Assembly: GCF_029962835.1 (NCBI RefSeq)
Contig: NC_080577.1
Location: forward strand, 1,240,001 to 1,304,000
DNA from: Magnolia sinica
Taxonomy: Eukaryota > Streptophyta > Magnoliopsida > Magnoliales > Magnoliaceae
Direction: 5' to 3'
Length of the DNA: 64,000 nucleotides
The position numbers and the translations under genes are program-made. Under the pieces are notes generated by a model, which was not told the origin of the DNA, searched no databases, and worked only from the letters and a program-made list of their open reading frames with translations. Below are positions 11,601-22,246 of this stretch, piece by piece; position 1 is the stretch's first letter, and every line of letters begins with the position of its first letter.

Positions 11601-12318
11601 TAATCCTGATAAATTCAAACTCAGAAATATATATCATTTATAACAAAACCCATGATGTATTTTTCTACTAATATGAATTATAAATCCCATTTTCTTCAAC
11701 ACTAGTTTTCATTAAAATCTAACAAATACAGTAATCTCTTGAATTCCCAGCATCTTAAACAGCACCAGAAAATCCTTGGTGTTGGAGAGAAGACAAATCG
11801 AAGCATAAATTACGAAAATACCCCTGAATTTTCAGAGTACCCAACAACATTTTCTCAATAATCCACAAGAAAAGCAACCAATTGCCCAATTTATGAGAGC
11901 ATATAAACCACGAATTTTTTAAATGGTCACGATGGAACCCAACAAGGGGGAAAAAAGAAGAAGGAAATTTCCTCATCAAAAAGACAATTCTGGCATTTGA
12001 TTTTCTTCCTCGTGGATTTCTCCAAAAATTCACGAATTACCCACCTTTCTGAGATTCTAGATCTTCTTCAACCACCAACACCTCGTTGGGAGCTGTCGTC
12101 TCGGAAGCAGCAGCAGAATCATTACGAGCGCTTACTTTATCAATAAATGGGCGCTCGGAGACGGATGTAAAAACGACAGATTGAGAGGAAAGAAAGCGAA
12201 AAACAAGACCTAAAACGAGTATTGAAACCGCAATTCTCACGAAGATATGCTTGTATTTGTGAAAAGACCATATTTTCCAATCAAATCTCATCTCCTTCGC
12301 CATTTTTCTCTCTTTCAT
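1833..12318 (-). CDS. TBL: Trichome birefringence-like (TBL25/26-type) polysaccharide O-acetyltransferase, 3 exons
   Basis: Three exons (12318-12045, 11548-11271, 2606-1833) join in frame into a 441-residue protein, a normal length for the family. Residues ~25-43 form one membrane segment, giving the type II Golgi topology usual for TBL proteins. The TBL domain begins at KCDLFTGDW (residue 93). The GDS motif ([15 protein letters not shown] at 167-169) and the C-terminal DxxH motif (DCLHW, D417 and H420) supply the esterase-type catalytic residues. [11 protein letters not shown] and the [10 protein letters not shown]-like stretch ([15 protein letters not shown]) also match the family. Known: TBL proteins transfer acetyl groups to cell-wall polysaccharides, and Arabidopsis TBL25 and TBL26 are reported mannan O-acetyltransferases. 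Inferred: this protein acts on a mannan-type hemicellulose. The start was set at the first in-frame ATG (12318); an ATG at 12303 is also possible. Intron 2 is 8.7 kb and carries a gypsy element on the opposite strand. Confidence 0.9.
2800..3210. repeat. Probable inverted-repeat element (MITE-like)
   Basis: The segment has GTGGGGCCCATG near its left end and GTGGCCCACCATAG near its right end. 'CATCAGATGTGTC' on the left is mirrored by 'GACACATCTGATG' on the right. This is the build of the foldback elements common in the window. No target duplication was found. Confidence 0.45.
3526..3639. repeat. 57-bp tandem duplication in TBL intron 2
   Basis: Two adjacent 57-base units, 3526-3582 and 3583-3639, each starting GAATTTCTAAAGACCAAGG, differ at one base that I can see (TAGTGC versus TGGTGC). 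The start of a third unit follows. Confidence 0.9.
4564..4671 (-). mobile_element. SINE-A copy 1 (tRNA-derived)
   Basis: Read on the minus strand, it has a box A (GGCTCAGTGGTAGATAGG), a box-B-like GGGATCAAGTGCCC, a GTGTGTGTG-rich body and an A-rich tail. It is flanked by an 18-base direct repeat (AGAGATTAGTATTGCCTT at 4546-4563 and 4672-4689), a perfect target-site duplication. Two other copies occur at 10827 and 47841. Confidence 0.85.
4830..4834. repeat. Left target-site duplication of gypsy copy 1 (TCAAG)
   Basis: TCAAG immediately precedes the 5' LTR and recurs at 10723-10727 immediately after the 3' LTR. A 5-bp duplication is typical of Ty3/gypsy integration. Confidence 0.9.
4835..5533 (+). 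repeat. 5' LTR of gypsy copy 1
   Basis: 699 bases, starting TGATGTAGAGC and ending CCCTGCATCA. It contains an AT-rich stretch with repeated 'CTATAAATAG' and 'TAGTAAG' motifs that could hold the promoter. The pair of LTRs is bounded by identical 5-base flanks. Confidence 0.93.
5536..5553 (+). other. Primer-binding site, probably initiator tRNA-Met
   Basis: TTGGTATCAAAGCGAGG lies two bases after the 5' LTR and resembles the TGGTATCAGAGC start of the initiator-Met primer site. At least one base differs from that pattern (CAAAGC for CAGAGC). Confidence 0.75.
5568..10096 (+). pseudogene. Gag-pol polyprotein of gypsy copy 1, disrupted
   Basis: The frame opens at ATG 5568 ([10 protein letters not shown]). 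Gag includes a retrotransposon-gag core (about 5935-6330) and the zinc knuckle [14 protein letters not shown] (about 6653-6696). Protease has [11 protein letters not shown] (about 6948). Reverse transcriptase has YFDDIL (7986-8003). RNase H spans about 8400-8760, and the integrase zinc-binding and core regions about 8960-9560. A basic C-terminal tail ends in the 3' LTR at 10096. Lesions seen against copy 2: a 1-base insertion near 5690, a stop (TAG) at 6496-6498 where copy 2 has CAG, a 1-base loss near 7608, a stop at 9042-9044 where copy 2 has TGG, and a frameshift near 9440 with a deletion near 9480. No classical chromodomain is recognisable. Confidence 0.9.
10010..10022 (+). other. Polypurine tract of gypsy copy 1
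   Basis: The purine-rich run GAAGTGGAGGGGA sits directly before the 3' LTR at 10024 and is itself part of the pol reading frame. Confidence 0.8.
10024..10722 (+). repeat. 3' LTR of gypsy copy 1
   Basis: 699 bases, starting TGATGTAGAGC and ending CCCTGCGTCA. It matches the 5' LTR except for about 8 substitutions. Its first 73 bases encode the polyprotein C-terminus. It is followed by the TCAAG target duplication (10723-10727). Confidence 0.93.
10827..10948 (+). mobile_element. SINE-A copy 2
   Basis: Box A (GGCTCAAGTGGTAGAC), box-B-like GGGATCGAGTGCCC, a GTGTGGGTGTGTGTG body and a T/A-rich end. The flanks ATCCTAATTTTGAAG (10812-10826) and ATCTTAATTTTGAAG (10949-10963) are a 15-base target duplication with one mismatch. 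The copy lies in TBL intron 2. Confidence 0.8.
11271..11548 (-). CDS. TBL: TBL exon 2 (GDS motif)
   Basis: The exon is 278 bases, with acceptor ATGCAG|AAAAATG and donor TCAAAG|GTACAA. It encodes KCDLF through CTLSK, including the GDS motif. It starts in phase 1 and ends in phase 0, which fits both neighbouring exons. Confidence 0.9.
12045..12318 (-). CDS. TBL: TBL exon 1 (N-terminal anchor)
   Basis: This exon encodes residues 1-91 plus the first base of codon 92: a basic N-terminus, the membrane segment and a variable, acidic linker. The donor reads CAGAAAG|GTGGGT, and without splicing the frame stops two codons later. Phase 1 matches the acceptor of exon 2. Intron 1 (11549-12044) is 496 bases and holds nothing recognisable. 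Confidence 0.85.
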
Positions 12319-12520
12319 AAGAGGAATTTCAACAGCTTTCAATTAGTCAGATGAAAACCCAAAACCCTTAACCCCAGGAAGAAGGAAAGAAGAATAAAGA
12401 CGAGTAGAAAAACGGTGGTGGGAAAGATACAAACAAGCAAACCAACTTTCGTATTTCTCGTGGACTCGGATTTCGCAGTAGGGAACACAGCACCGAGTTA
12501 CTAATGTGTTGACGTGGCAA
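12319..12520 (-). promoter_or_regulatory. Upstream region of the TBL gene
   Basis: About 200 bases separate the TBL start codon from the first family D repeat. The region should hold the 5' UTR and proximal promoter. It is rich in CT/GA runs, and I could not define a convincing TATA box. The repeat therefore sits very close to the promoter. Confidence 0.4.
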
Positions 12521-12890
12521 AGCTCTAGGTGCCCACCATGATCTATGTGTTATATCCACACCGTCCGTCCATTTTACACACATCGATTTAGGTCATGTAC
12601 CAGAAAATGAGGCAGATCCCAAATCCACCGAAAGCAGTGGGGACAGTGACGCCCACCGTTGAAACCTTCCAAGGGCTTAGCATGAAAACTACTTTCCTAC
12701 TTGTGGGGACTACACAAATATCAGCTTAATCCAAGAGTTCTGTCCCCGCTCTTTCTCGTGGTGTGGTCCATTTAAGCATTGGATCTACCTCACTTTTGGA
12801 ATAATGCCCTAAATGAACTGAAAAAATGGATGGACGGTGTGGATATAATACATATATCATAGATGGGTCATAGAGCTTTGCCACGGAAAC
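12520..12890. repeat. Family D inverted-repeat element 1
   Basis: The left end GTGCCCACCATGATCTATG with CCACACCGTCCGTCCATTTT is mirrored on the right by ATGGATGGACGGTGTGG and 'ATCATAGATGGGTCATAG'. The flanks share AAAGCTCTA and AGAGCTTT, which may extend the inverted repeat. Non-coding. Confidence 0.75.
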
Positions 12891-12997
12891 ACAGTACCGT
12901 CCTCGGTGCTGTGTTTTACACTACGCAATCCAAGTCCGTCTTTCATAGGGAGCGGATCAGGTGTTAACCAGGTGAGACGTTAGCGCTTGTTTCCCTG

Positions 12998-13412
12998 GCC
13001 GTGGTGCCCACCTTGACGTGTACGTTTTATATCCACGCCGTACATCAGTTTTCCCAAATCAAATTAAGTAGATCCCAATCTCAAATGGTCTACACAGTAG
13101 GGATTGAATACCTACCGTTAAAATCCTTTTGGGAGCCACACAAGTTTTACATGAAGATGATATCTGTGTTTTACTTTAATCCAGGTCCGTGTGACCTTAT
13201 CAAGAGGTTGAATGGCAAATAAACAGTACATTATTCCCCGTAAAGTTTTTAATGGTGGGCGTTTAATGACCACTATTTCTTGTGGTGTGGTTCACTTGAG
13301 ATTTGAATCAGCTTCATTTTTTTGGAATGTAACCTAATATGATCTTTAAGAACTGATGGACGGCATGGATATACAGAACATACATTAAGTTGGGCCCCAC
13401 GGTCAGGGCAAC
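12998..13412. repeat. Family D inverted-repeat element 2
   Basis: It starts GTGGTGCCCACCTTGACGTG with CCACGCCGTACATCAG and ends CTGATGGACGGCATGGAT then GTTGGGCCCCACGG. The middle contains AATGGTGGGCGTTTAATGACC, as in the other family members. Non-coding. Confidence 0.75.
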
Positions 13413-13705
13413 ACCAACTAAACGTGTACCTGGGTAACACCTAGTCCGCTCGGCAATCGGCATGCACCTTTACACGTCGCGCACGTGGGGACCACACAAG
13501 TCCGTGGGACGTCTCGGCTTTGCATGATGTGAGCCGCACCCTGCTGAAGAGCCTGCGCAGAAATCCCACTCGTCCATTCATTAGCCTGTCGGTCGCCGAC
13601 ATGAGGATGGCTCAGTCTTACCTTGCGCGTGGTCGGACGCGGATTAGCCACTGACAGGTTGAGTCAGTGAGGCTCGCTACAACCGAAGTGATATCACTAA
13701 GTTCT

Positions 13706-14163
13706 GTGGGCCCCACTATGATGTATGTGTTGTATCCACACCGTACATCCATTTTGAGATATCATTTTAGGGAATAATCCAAAGAATGAGGCAGATAAAA
13801 AGCTTTAGTGGACCCACCACAGAAAACATTTGAAAGAATTAGGCAGATAAAAAGCTTTAGTGGACCCACCACAGAAAACAGTTGGGAGAGTGACTCCCAC
13901 CGTTGAAACTATCCTAAGGCCCACCTTGACGTTTATTTGAAATCCATGAAAAAGGGAAAACACAAATATCAGCTTGATCTAAAACTTTTGTAGCATTTAG
14001 AAGTTTTTAATGGTGGGCGTCACTGTCCCTACTGTTTTTTGTGCTGGAGTCCATTGGAGCTTTGGATTTTACTCATTCTTTGGATCTTTCCCTAAAATGA
14101 TCTCTCCAAATAGATGGACGGCGTGGATCCAAAACATTCATCATGGTGGGGCCTACGGTACCT
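13706..14163. repeat. Family D inverted-repeat element 3, with internal 52-bp duplication
   Basis: The left end GTGGGCCCCACTATGATG pairs with the right end CATCATGGTGGGGCCTAC. The inner arms ATCATTTTAGGG and CCCTAAAATGAT also pair. A 52-base segment (13781-13832) is repeated in tandem (13833-13884), with AGGCAGATAAAAAGCTTTAG in both units. Terminal pairing extends about 70 bases. Confidence 0.85.
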
Positions 14164-14165
14164 AG

Positions 14166-14926
14166 TGACGTCACTTCAGTAGCAAGTCTCATTACTCAAC
14201 CTGTCAGTAGCTAACCCGCGCCCCGCGTGGTCATCTTCACGGCGGGACCACCTTACGCAGGGTCTGGACCTGGTTGGCACGTGTGCTGCGTGTGGAGAGG
14301 CTGATGGGTGGCTGTCAAAGGTCCAGGTGTCCAGAGGGAGGTGGCCTTCTTTACGTGATTAACCAAACCTTCACACCATCTCTATGTGATTAACCAAATC
14401 ATTATTGCAACTACTCTATCGTCAATGACCATAATGCCCTTGGACTTCGATTATTATTACCAAGGCTTGCCTAGTTCGCTCCAAGCGTACGGTTCAGTCT
14501 TTCACTCTACTTGTTGCAAGCATGTACGTCAATTCAACCGTCAAAAGGGTCCATTGTTGATAGAGCAGACTAGAAAACAACATCGATTCGATCATCCTAA
14601 CCGTCAGTTTGTGTCTGTTAAGTTAGGACCATGAGATAGACGGCTTGGATTGGAAGATCGGTATATCATAAGCCTATGATCTATCCATCCGGAGCCCAAG
14701 CTTCGCCAATTCCATAGATAATCAACGGTCAGTGATTGAGAGTTGAGATCCCAAGTACTATAGTTTTTTGAGTCACGCGTGTGGCCTGGTTACTTCTTCT
14801 GTCTCGTGATTGTAATAGCTATGGACCTATGGTTGAAGCTGCACTCGAGCGACAAGCGCAGACGAGTCACACGTGTATATTCTTCAAAGTGTAGATACCG
14901 GCCGCCTATCCATGACTCTGGGACCC
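14166..14926. other. Intergenic sequence, nothing recognised
   Basis: Mixed-composition sequence between two family D elements, without a coding region, RNA gene or clear repeat that I can support. Confidence 0.5.
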
Positions 14927-15330
14927 ACCGTGATGGATGTTCCTTACATCCGTACCGTCCATTTCAGCTCATTTTACGGCATGATCCCAAAAATGAAGCA
15001 GATCTAAATCTAAGGTGGACCACACTAACGGGACTGGTGATTGAATACCTACTGTTAAAAATAATCTGGGGGCCACTGGAATGTTCATTTGTCATCCAAC
15101 CCGTTGATAAGGTGAAAAAGACCTGGATGAAGGGACCACACAAATATCAGCTTGATCCAAAACTTTCGTGGCCCCTGAGAAGTCTTTAATGGTCAATCAC
15201 GACTGTTTCCTGTGGTGTGGCCCAACTGAGATTTGGATCAGCTTCATTTATGGGATCAGAACCTAAAATGAGTGCAAAACGGATGGACGACGTGGATGTA
15301 AGGCAGCCGCATCAAAGTGGGCCCACAGTC
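14927..15330. repeat. Family D inverted-repeat element 4
   Basis: It starts GGGACCCACCGTGATGGATG with TACCGTCCATTTCAGCTC and ends CGGATGGACGACGTGGATG then AAGTGGGCCCACAGTC. Family motifs such as CACAAATATCAGCTTGATCC lie in the middle. Non-coding. Confidence 0.75.
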
Positions 15331-16223
15331 AGCTTCCGTGCATCAAAAACCAGGTGAAGAAAATTATCACGTGGGCGGCACATGTACACGTAACTTAAAC
15401 CACTGGAAAGTTAATCTCAACCATTCGTTTACATTGCTCCATTGGGCCCAAACCCAATTATAGCCAGGAGTGTGGCTGGAAAAAAGCGCAGAAACGCCAA
15501 CGAGATTTCAAAGTTAGCACGTGAAAAATCAGAGGTTTTGATTGAATACCGGTCCCGCATCCAACTACCATGTCGACACTGGCTGCCACCGTCAGTTGCC
15601 ACACCTGTCAGTCATCTTGGCCATTCATTAGTTTTTGCACACTGTAATCATGTCTAAAACTAAAAAAGCAGTATATTACACTAACCAATAGCCACACGTG
15701 TACATTTAATTCTCCGTTGGACATTTCTTTCCATCCATTCATTTCTCTCACACAAGTGTAACCTGCCTGATCACCGGACCATATTATTTATTATTTATTG
15801 GTCTAAACTAGCTGATGAATTGCCCGGATCACAAGTGCCACCGAACTGTATCAATATTTACTTGTTTTGGACCGGTCAAGGGCAGAGCAGTAATTTGATG
15901 GATTCCATTGGGTAAAGTTATAACTTTGCAAAGTGGACGAGGGGACCTCGGTCTCATGCAAAGCAAGCAAGAGATGGGAGCAAGTGGGACCACAGGGTTT
16001 TACTGTCTAATGCCTTAAATCAGTTTGTAATACAATTTGTAAATGTCATCAATAAATGACTCAAATTTATTTAATAGTTGTCCATATGCTTGATCCAATC
16101 AAGAAAATTAAAAATAATAATAATAATTTATTAGACAATTTTGGAGGTTACTGCTCAATGGCATCAAAAAAGTGCCAGCGCTCGACCTCATGAGAAGGTA
16201 ATATGCGGTTGAGCACATAGTAC

Positions 16224-16226
<3 letters not shown>
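15331..16226. other. Intergenic sequence ending in a TIR-element end
   Basis: No gene is seen. The last ~60 bases (about 16165-16226) read on the minus strand as AAGGTACTATGTGCTC.. followed by ..GAGGTCGAGCGCTGGC. This matches the terminal repeat of the 3.6-kb element at 34011, so an end of that family lies here. Its partner end was not found upstream. Confidence 0.5.

Positions 16227-16284
<58 letters not shown>
16227..16284. repeat. (TA)n microsatellite
   Basis: About 58 bases of uninterrupted TA repeats between two terminal ends of the same TIR family. Confidence 0.95.
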
Positions 16285-16286
<2 letters not shown>

Positions 16287-16737
16287 AAAAGGTACTATCT
16301 GCTTGACCTCTACCCCATTAGTCAGATGCACCATTCCATCATGGGCCTAGGTCTCAAAAATCAAGTCAATCTATGACTTGTGTGGGCCACACCACATACA
16401 GAAGTGGGGAGGGGCCTTGCACCATTAAAACATTCATAATCATTTTTTAGGCCCATCAAGATGTGGTTTGCAAATCCATCCCATCCATTATGTGTGTCCC
16501 ACTTCTATGAAGGTTCAGACCAAGTTTCAGCAGCATTCAAAACTCAAGTGGGCCCCACCAAGTGCTTTTATATATTTTAACGGTGTCTTCACATGATTTT
16601 AGATGGTATGGCCCACCTGAGTTCCGTATACGGCTGATTTTTGGGATATCCCATAATTTAGAGGGGACCCATCAAATGCACGGTGTTGATGGTCGACACA
16701 CATCACATTGGGGCCCACACAGCTCGACCTCATGGAG

Positions 16738-16739
<2 letters not shown>
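16285..16739. mobile_element. TIR element between two (TA)n tracts
   Basis: The left end GGAAAAGGTACTATCTGC matches the end of the 3.6-kb element at 34011 (GGGAAAAGGTATTATATGC). The right end CAGCTCGACCTCATGGAGCT looks like a shortened form of the opposite terminus. The interior holds paired GTGGGCCACACC and GGCCCACCTGAG motifs. TA tracts on both sides fit insertion into TA repeats. Non-coding, 455 bases. Confidence 0.55.

Positions 16740-16788
<49 letters not shown>
16740..16788. repeat. (TA)n microsatellite
   Basis: About 49 bases of TA repeats directly after the TIR element. Confidence 0.95.
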
Positions 16789-16791
<3 letters not shown>

Positions 16792-17570
16792 GTGTAATTA
16801 GGATTAGGATTATGATTAAGGTTATTTAAGATGTACTTAAGGATTTAATAGGGTTTTGAAAGGCAAATGCAATGACTTTTTTCTATTGGGACTTTGATCA
16901 ATAAGGCTTCATTTCTTGTAATTTTGTTTTCATAATTTATTTTTGTTTTGTGTCATTGTTTTTTCGTAAAGATTTTTCCATGTAAAATTAAATTATTCTA
17001 TGGCTGGAATTACTTATGCGATTGTAATTATCTTATTTGATTCTTCTTATTGTGCTTCCGTGGGTCCCAAAAAGTTTGTTGCATCAAAAATCATATGGGA
17101 AATTTTGGCATTTCTACTAAGGAGCGCGGCTTCGGTTGATCCCTAGATCCACGAGGTGGGTGGATCGCTGACTGTGGAGCTCATCGTGATCTTTGTGCCT
17201 TTCATCCAAAACGTTAATTGATTTTGATAGATCATACTTTTAATCATGCTTAATGGACATTCAATGATTGAAATCTAGCCAGATCCATACCTTGGGTGGC
17301 ATAGGAATTGCCTAGGGATGGTCACCATTGCTATAAGAGATACTCAGATAGTTATGGTACATGAATTTAGTAGGTACACAGTCATCCATCAGAGTAGGAT
17401 ACACGAATATTCATAGGTTAGTAGAGCACCATATCAGTTGTATCCTCCTGCAGCCTAAACTTTCACTCGTAAGATCACATCGAAAGAGGGGAGGAGAGGA
17501 GTCTTGGACATCCACATCTATCTCTTATTGTGATGGACGTGGTACCAGAAAGGTCAAAGATGTCATGAAG

Positions 17571-17603
<33 letters not shown>

Positions 17604-18599
17604 CTAGACCCAAGCACTCATTGCTCCTCGAGTCCACACATCTGTGTAGGGTTCGTTTTTAGGACAGGTCAAAGGTCAAATCTAACCTCTACAAGGATTT
17701 TAACGGTAACTATTTGCTCTCTTTATCTTGGATAGATCTAAAAGAGACTCCATGTGTTAAGAGATCGACAGCTACACATGATCACCAATTCTACTTCAAG
17801 TATAAATAAATTAAATTAGTTTTTCTATTTATTTATTTATTTACATAGGCTGATGTAAGACAAGGATAACATTAATATAATCAATTGAATTTTTTCAAAA
17901 GTCCTTTTATTTCACTACATTTCAAATTTCCAAATTATTATTAAGGATCATATCCAAAAGATTGAATAAATTATAAGCAACCTTAAGGAAAACTAGCTGC
18001 ATATTATTGAACAAATGAGAAGCTCATAACCACTTCTATCATAATGTTTAAATAATTACATAATTACTTGGTAAACGAGGTTGAAATGAATATAGACCCC
18101 TACAATAGTCATATAAGAAGGTTTTCAAGAAATAAAGATTATATAAGGTAGAAAAATAAAAATAAAAATAAATAGAAGAATATGGTATTCCTTAATGCCA
18201 AGAAAAGGAAAAAAAAAAAAAGAGAAAGAGAGAGAGCCAAACAGGCTACATCTAGCATCATCTCTTTCATCTGTGAAAACACTATTCATTATGCTAGTTG
18301 GTGCACTAATAAGATGACGATAATTTACTGTTACGTCACAGGTTGTTTGCATGCATTTATTTTAAGGCGCGTTTAGCATCTCTTATTTGCTCATTTCTAA
18401 AAAGTCAAGTCTTTTTGAATAATAGGCTGTTTGATAAATGTCTAATTTTAGATCTTAGTATTTTTAGAAATTACAAATAAACTCTTAATTTTTAAACTAT
18501 AGAAAGATCACTTTTTAAGAGCTTAATTGGCTTAAGCATTAGAAGTTTAGGGCTTTAAATATTTTTTAGAATTCCAACATTGCCCTCATATATCCCCTA

Positions 18600-18650
<51 letters not shown>

Positions 18651-21487
18651 GCTTATTGCTGCTATGGCTCACGTTCCGTGCTTGACTATCTCTTTCTCTA
18701 AGGTTAGAGGTTAAGTGTGTCTGGTTGGCTGACATCGTGTGCATGATGCGAGCGGCTTGTTAGGGGCTTCCGCCAAAAAATAATCCTAAACCAGAAATCA
18801 GCCTTGTCCGTTCATCGTGGACCATACATACAAATCAACGAATAGTTGAAAGAATTGATGGAGGGTCCAAATTTATTGTACTTATGTGGCTGCTCAGATG
18901 ATCCAACCGGCGTAATTTTCATGAGCATCTTAAATTGATTGGCTTTTTTCAATGGAGTGTGGGCATTGACCATATTGTCTCAACCATCCATTTGGGGGCC
19001 CACAATCATAACTCCTAGATTGAGGTACCCCATGGTGAATGGTTTAGGCGTGTGTATTGAATTACAGTCGACTACCTTGATGCACGACAAGCCACCAGGC
19101 ATTAGGGCCTGGCCTGCTCCTCGATGGCCTACCTTGGACTGAAATTTTAGACCCATATGATGGACCCAGGCTAAAAAATAAGCCTGTTTTTTTCCTTTTT
19201 TTTCTTTGGCTCGGCAGGCCTAATATTGTAAAACATATTTATTATATCTAATGCATGCTGGGGCACACTTAATGAACATCCCAGATCTTGCATAAAACTT
19301 GGGTGGCCAGGCAGGCTTCGAGTTGAGACTTTATAATTGTTATGGGCAATGATCATGCATGTTTCTATCAGCCCATCATGGGCCTGGATGGCCTGGACCA
19401 AGCTCGGGCCTATGTTTTACTTTGCATGCTGGGCTTGGACAGACCTCATAACAACCTTAGCCCAGCCCTTTAACAGTCCCACCCTGCAAGTCTGGACGGA
19501 TTGGGTTTGTGGCCTGACGAGCCACACCATGGTGATGAACCATTGACGGAAAATCAGGAAGGACAGTCCTTAACCGGTATTAACCCAATTCGGTTCAATA
19601 CCATTGGTCACCCTGGCTCGGGCAAGCCACGACTGGACTCAGTGCCAAACAAGTCATATCAGGTCCCCGAGTCTCTTAACCCACAAGATCAATGCTTCTC
19701 ATTACAGCAGAAAATAGAACTGGCCAGCCTGACTTCAGAATGCCTTGGACCCTGACTGGGCTGACTCTCAAGGCCTATGGGTTAGATCTGGAATGGTACA
19801 TGTGGCCTAAGTTAACTAAAATTAAACAAAACAATGAGGAACCCACTTTCTAAGTTAAATTCCCAAATTAAAATTGGTTGACCAAGTCACTAAGCATTAA
19901 TTATTGAACACTTGTTTGACGAAATAGGACCTTGAATAATTTCCATGTTTAAACAATCCAATAAACGTCCGTCCACCGATCTGATAGCCAAATAATCAAA
20001 GCAGTGTAATTATTTGTAAAAATTGCTATTGCACTTGTGCCATGGCACTCCCCGAGAGTATCAAAGCTTTCTTTTATAATGGAGTTTTTACAAACTAATC
20101 TCTCTTATCCAGGCTTTCATGTTAAATGAAGTTGTTGAATTACATCACAAACAGTTGTAGCAAGTCCCAAACGATGGATGGTTGATAGCAAAGGTGGGCC
20201 CATAGGATGGATAGTTGATATCAAAGATGGAACCACATTGACAGTGGGCCTCACATTCCACCTTTACCCATTCCTCTTAATTAGATAATTTTAGCCATCC
20301 AATCAATAGTCAGAAAAAATATATATAGTCCATGTTGATCATCATGGAATTGTAATTTTTAAAAATGATAGCAACTATTCTTGAAAATTGCAAGTGATTA
20401 TTTGAATGTTATACAAAACATGCTTATTTCACATAAGAACTTTCTTGGTTCTAAAACAGTGATCTTACTGAACAAGCTTATTGTAAAACAAGAGTTAGAA
20501 TAAAATGTCTTATTAGAAAGGCTCTTACTAGATTATATAGATGCCAAATAGGCCCTAAATTAACCAGTTGATTTTGGATTCAATGCAAGAAAGCAGGTGA
20601 CATGCTATTGACTCAAGGACTTGAGGATTCATAACCATCCATCTGCACAGGAATTCAGATGTAACAAAACATGTGACACTACTGTAAAAAATATTGTAGA
20701 AGGCTCAAGGATTCAGAAGCATCCAAATGCACAACCACTAGCGTTGATGACACATGGTACAACAAGCAATGCTGAACAGAGGGTCCTACCGGTTGATTAG
20801 AGACATTCCAACAAATGGTTGAAAACAGTTATAGTTGATGGCCCACATTCCCAGGGAGAAAATGATGGTCAGGATAATCTGCTCAGTGTAAACTTTTGGA
20901 TCACCAATTGATGGTCAGGATGAATGGTTCACAGGTTTGATCTCATCATCACTTAAATGCCAATACAATTAAAAGAACAGTCATAGGACACTACTCAAGA
21001 AGATATCACTACCCATCATATGATGAATTTTGTAAAATCACGTTCATCATTTAGATGAACCATATGGACACCACTGATCATTTCCTGGCTTGTCTCCAAG
21101 CAGGCGTTTCTGCAGAATACACAAATAATGGCGATACATATAACCGAGGAAACTTTACATAGTTACAGACAGAGATGCAAGTATTCCGAATCCCACCCGA
21201 AGCAGCAAATGGTTTTCGGCCTTGCGTTCTCACACTGAAATTACTTCAATAAATCCAGTGCAAAACTACATAGGAGAAAAGCTTACGAGGATTGAGACAA
21301 CCTTGCATTTTTCAGAGATCCCTTGAAGAGATTTTACAGCAATGAGAGTACCTCTCAGAGAAGATTCGAAGAAGTATCCTCTTCCATCTTAGAGAATTTG
21401 CAGCTAGGAGTCGTCCTGTGTTCTGTTAAAGTTGAAGCCTTAGGAGATGTTTTAAATGGCATCTATGTCACCCATAAAGATATTCAT
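16789..21487. other. Intergenic sequence between the TBL and EDR4-like genes
   Basis: No gene can be supported. It holds a (GA)n tract at 17573-17602, a (CT)n tract at 18602-18648 and A/T-rich sequence. A stretch at about 19100-19780 is rich in GGCCTGG and CCAGGC words and may be an old inverted-repeat element whose ends I could not fix. The part nearest 21487 should include the 3' UTR of the EDR4-like gene. Confidence 0.5.
18602..18648. repeat. (CT)n microsatellite
   Basis: 47 bases of CT repeats, uninterrupted. Confidence 0.95.
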
Positions 21488-21542
21488 CTATTGCATCGAT
21501 CTTGGAACCCTCATGCCGAACCCATGCTTCACCTTTTGTACC
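21488..21542 (-). CDS. EDR4-like exon 5 (last, short)
   Basis: Acceptor TTGAACAG|GGTACAAAAGG; the first G completes the Thr codon. It encodes VQKVKHGFGMRVPRSMQ and ends in TAG. The KVKHGFGMRVP ending matches the family's usual C-terminus. It lies 1,475 bases from exon 4 and was found by motif and phase. Confidence 0.88.
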
Positions 21543-22212
21543 CTGTTCAAACGAAGAGAGTGCTTCAAGACAACAGCATAAAATTATTTATTTATTTATT
21601 ATCATTATTATTATTATTATTTTCCCACTGATTTCCCTTGTCAATATAGAAAGTCATGACTGGAAATGCATTGCCTAATCAGTTGCTGTAGAAGTCAAGA
21701 AATAAAATGGTTTCTTTTTCAGCATATGGATTTGCGAGGCTAATCGGTTGGTTTTGGGAGAAGACGAGGAATGAAATCAACATTATGAATTTGCAGTGGG
21801 TACTTACAAAGTAGAAAGCGAACCATATAAACGGCAAGAATCAACAGTGCCAATAGTTACTCAGGAAACCATGATCAAAATCACCCACTCACCAGAACTG
21901 CTCCCCCATCTTTTTACAAAATATGAATTTTCCACTTTTTAGACAGATTAATTAAGGTGCTTACACATCTGGCTGTCCAAAGCAAAGATACCATGCCTTA
22001 AAAGTGGAGCACTAAATCAAGCCAAGGCAAAAGCAACGAACTTCAGTTTTTTTCTTTTCTTTGCGGCAAGTGCTTAATTTCCTACCCCTTTTACAGCAAC
22101 GAGCTTTTGTCCTTGACTGTTTGGTTTGGGAAGATACAATTGCAACCCCGGAAGGTTGGCAGTGAAAGTTCTTAGATTGTTATAGATATGGAAGAACTTT
22201 TTTTCCTTTTTT

Positions 22213-22246
<34 letters not shown>

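Noticed and set aside
12301-12342. Earlier TBL start at 12342
   Set aside because: The codon there is TTG, not ATG. The first in-frame ATG is at 12318.
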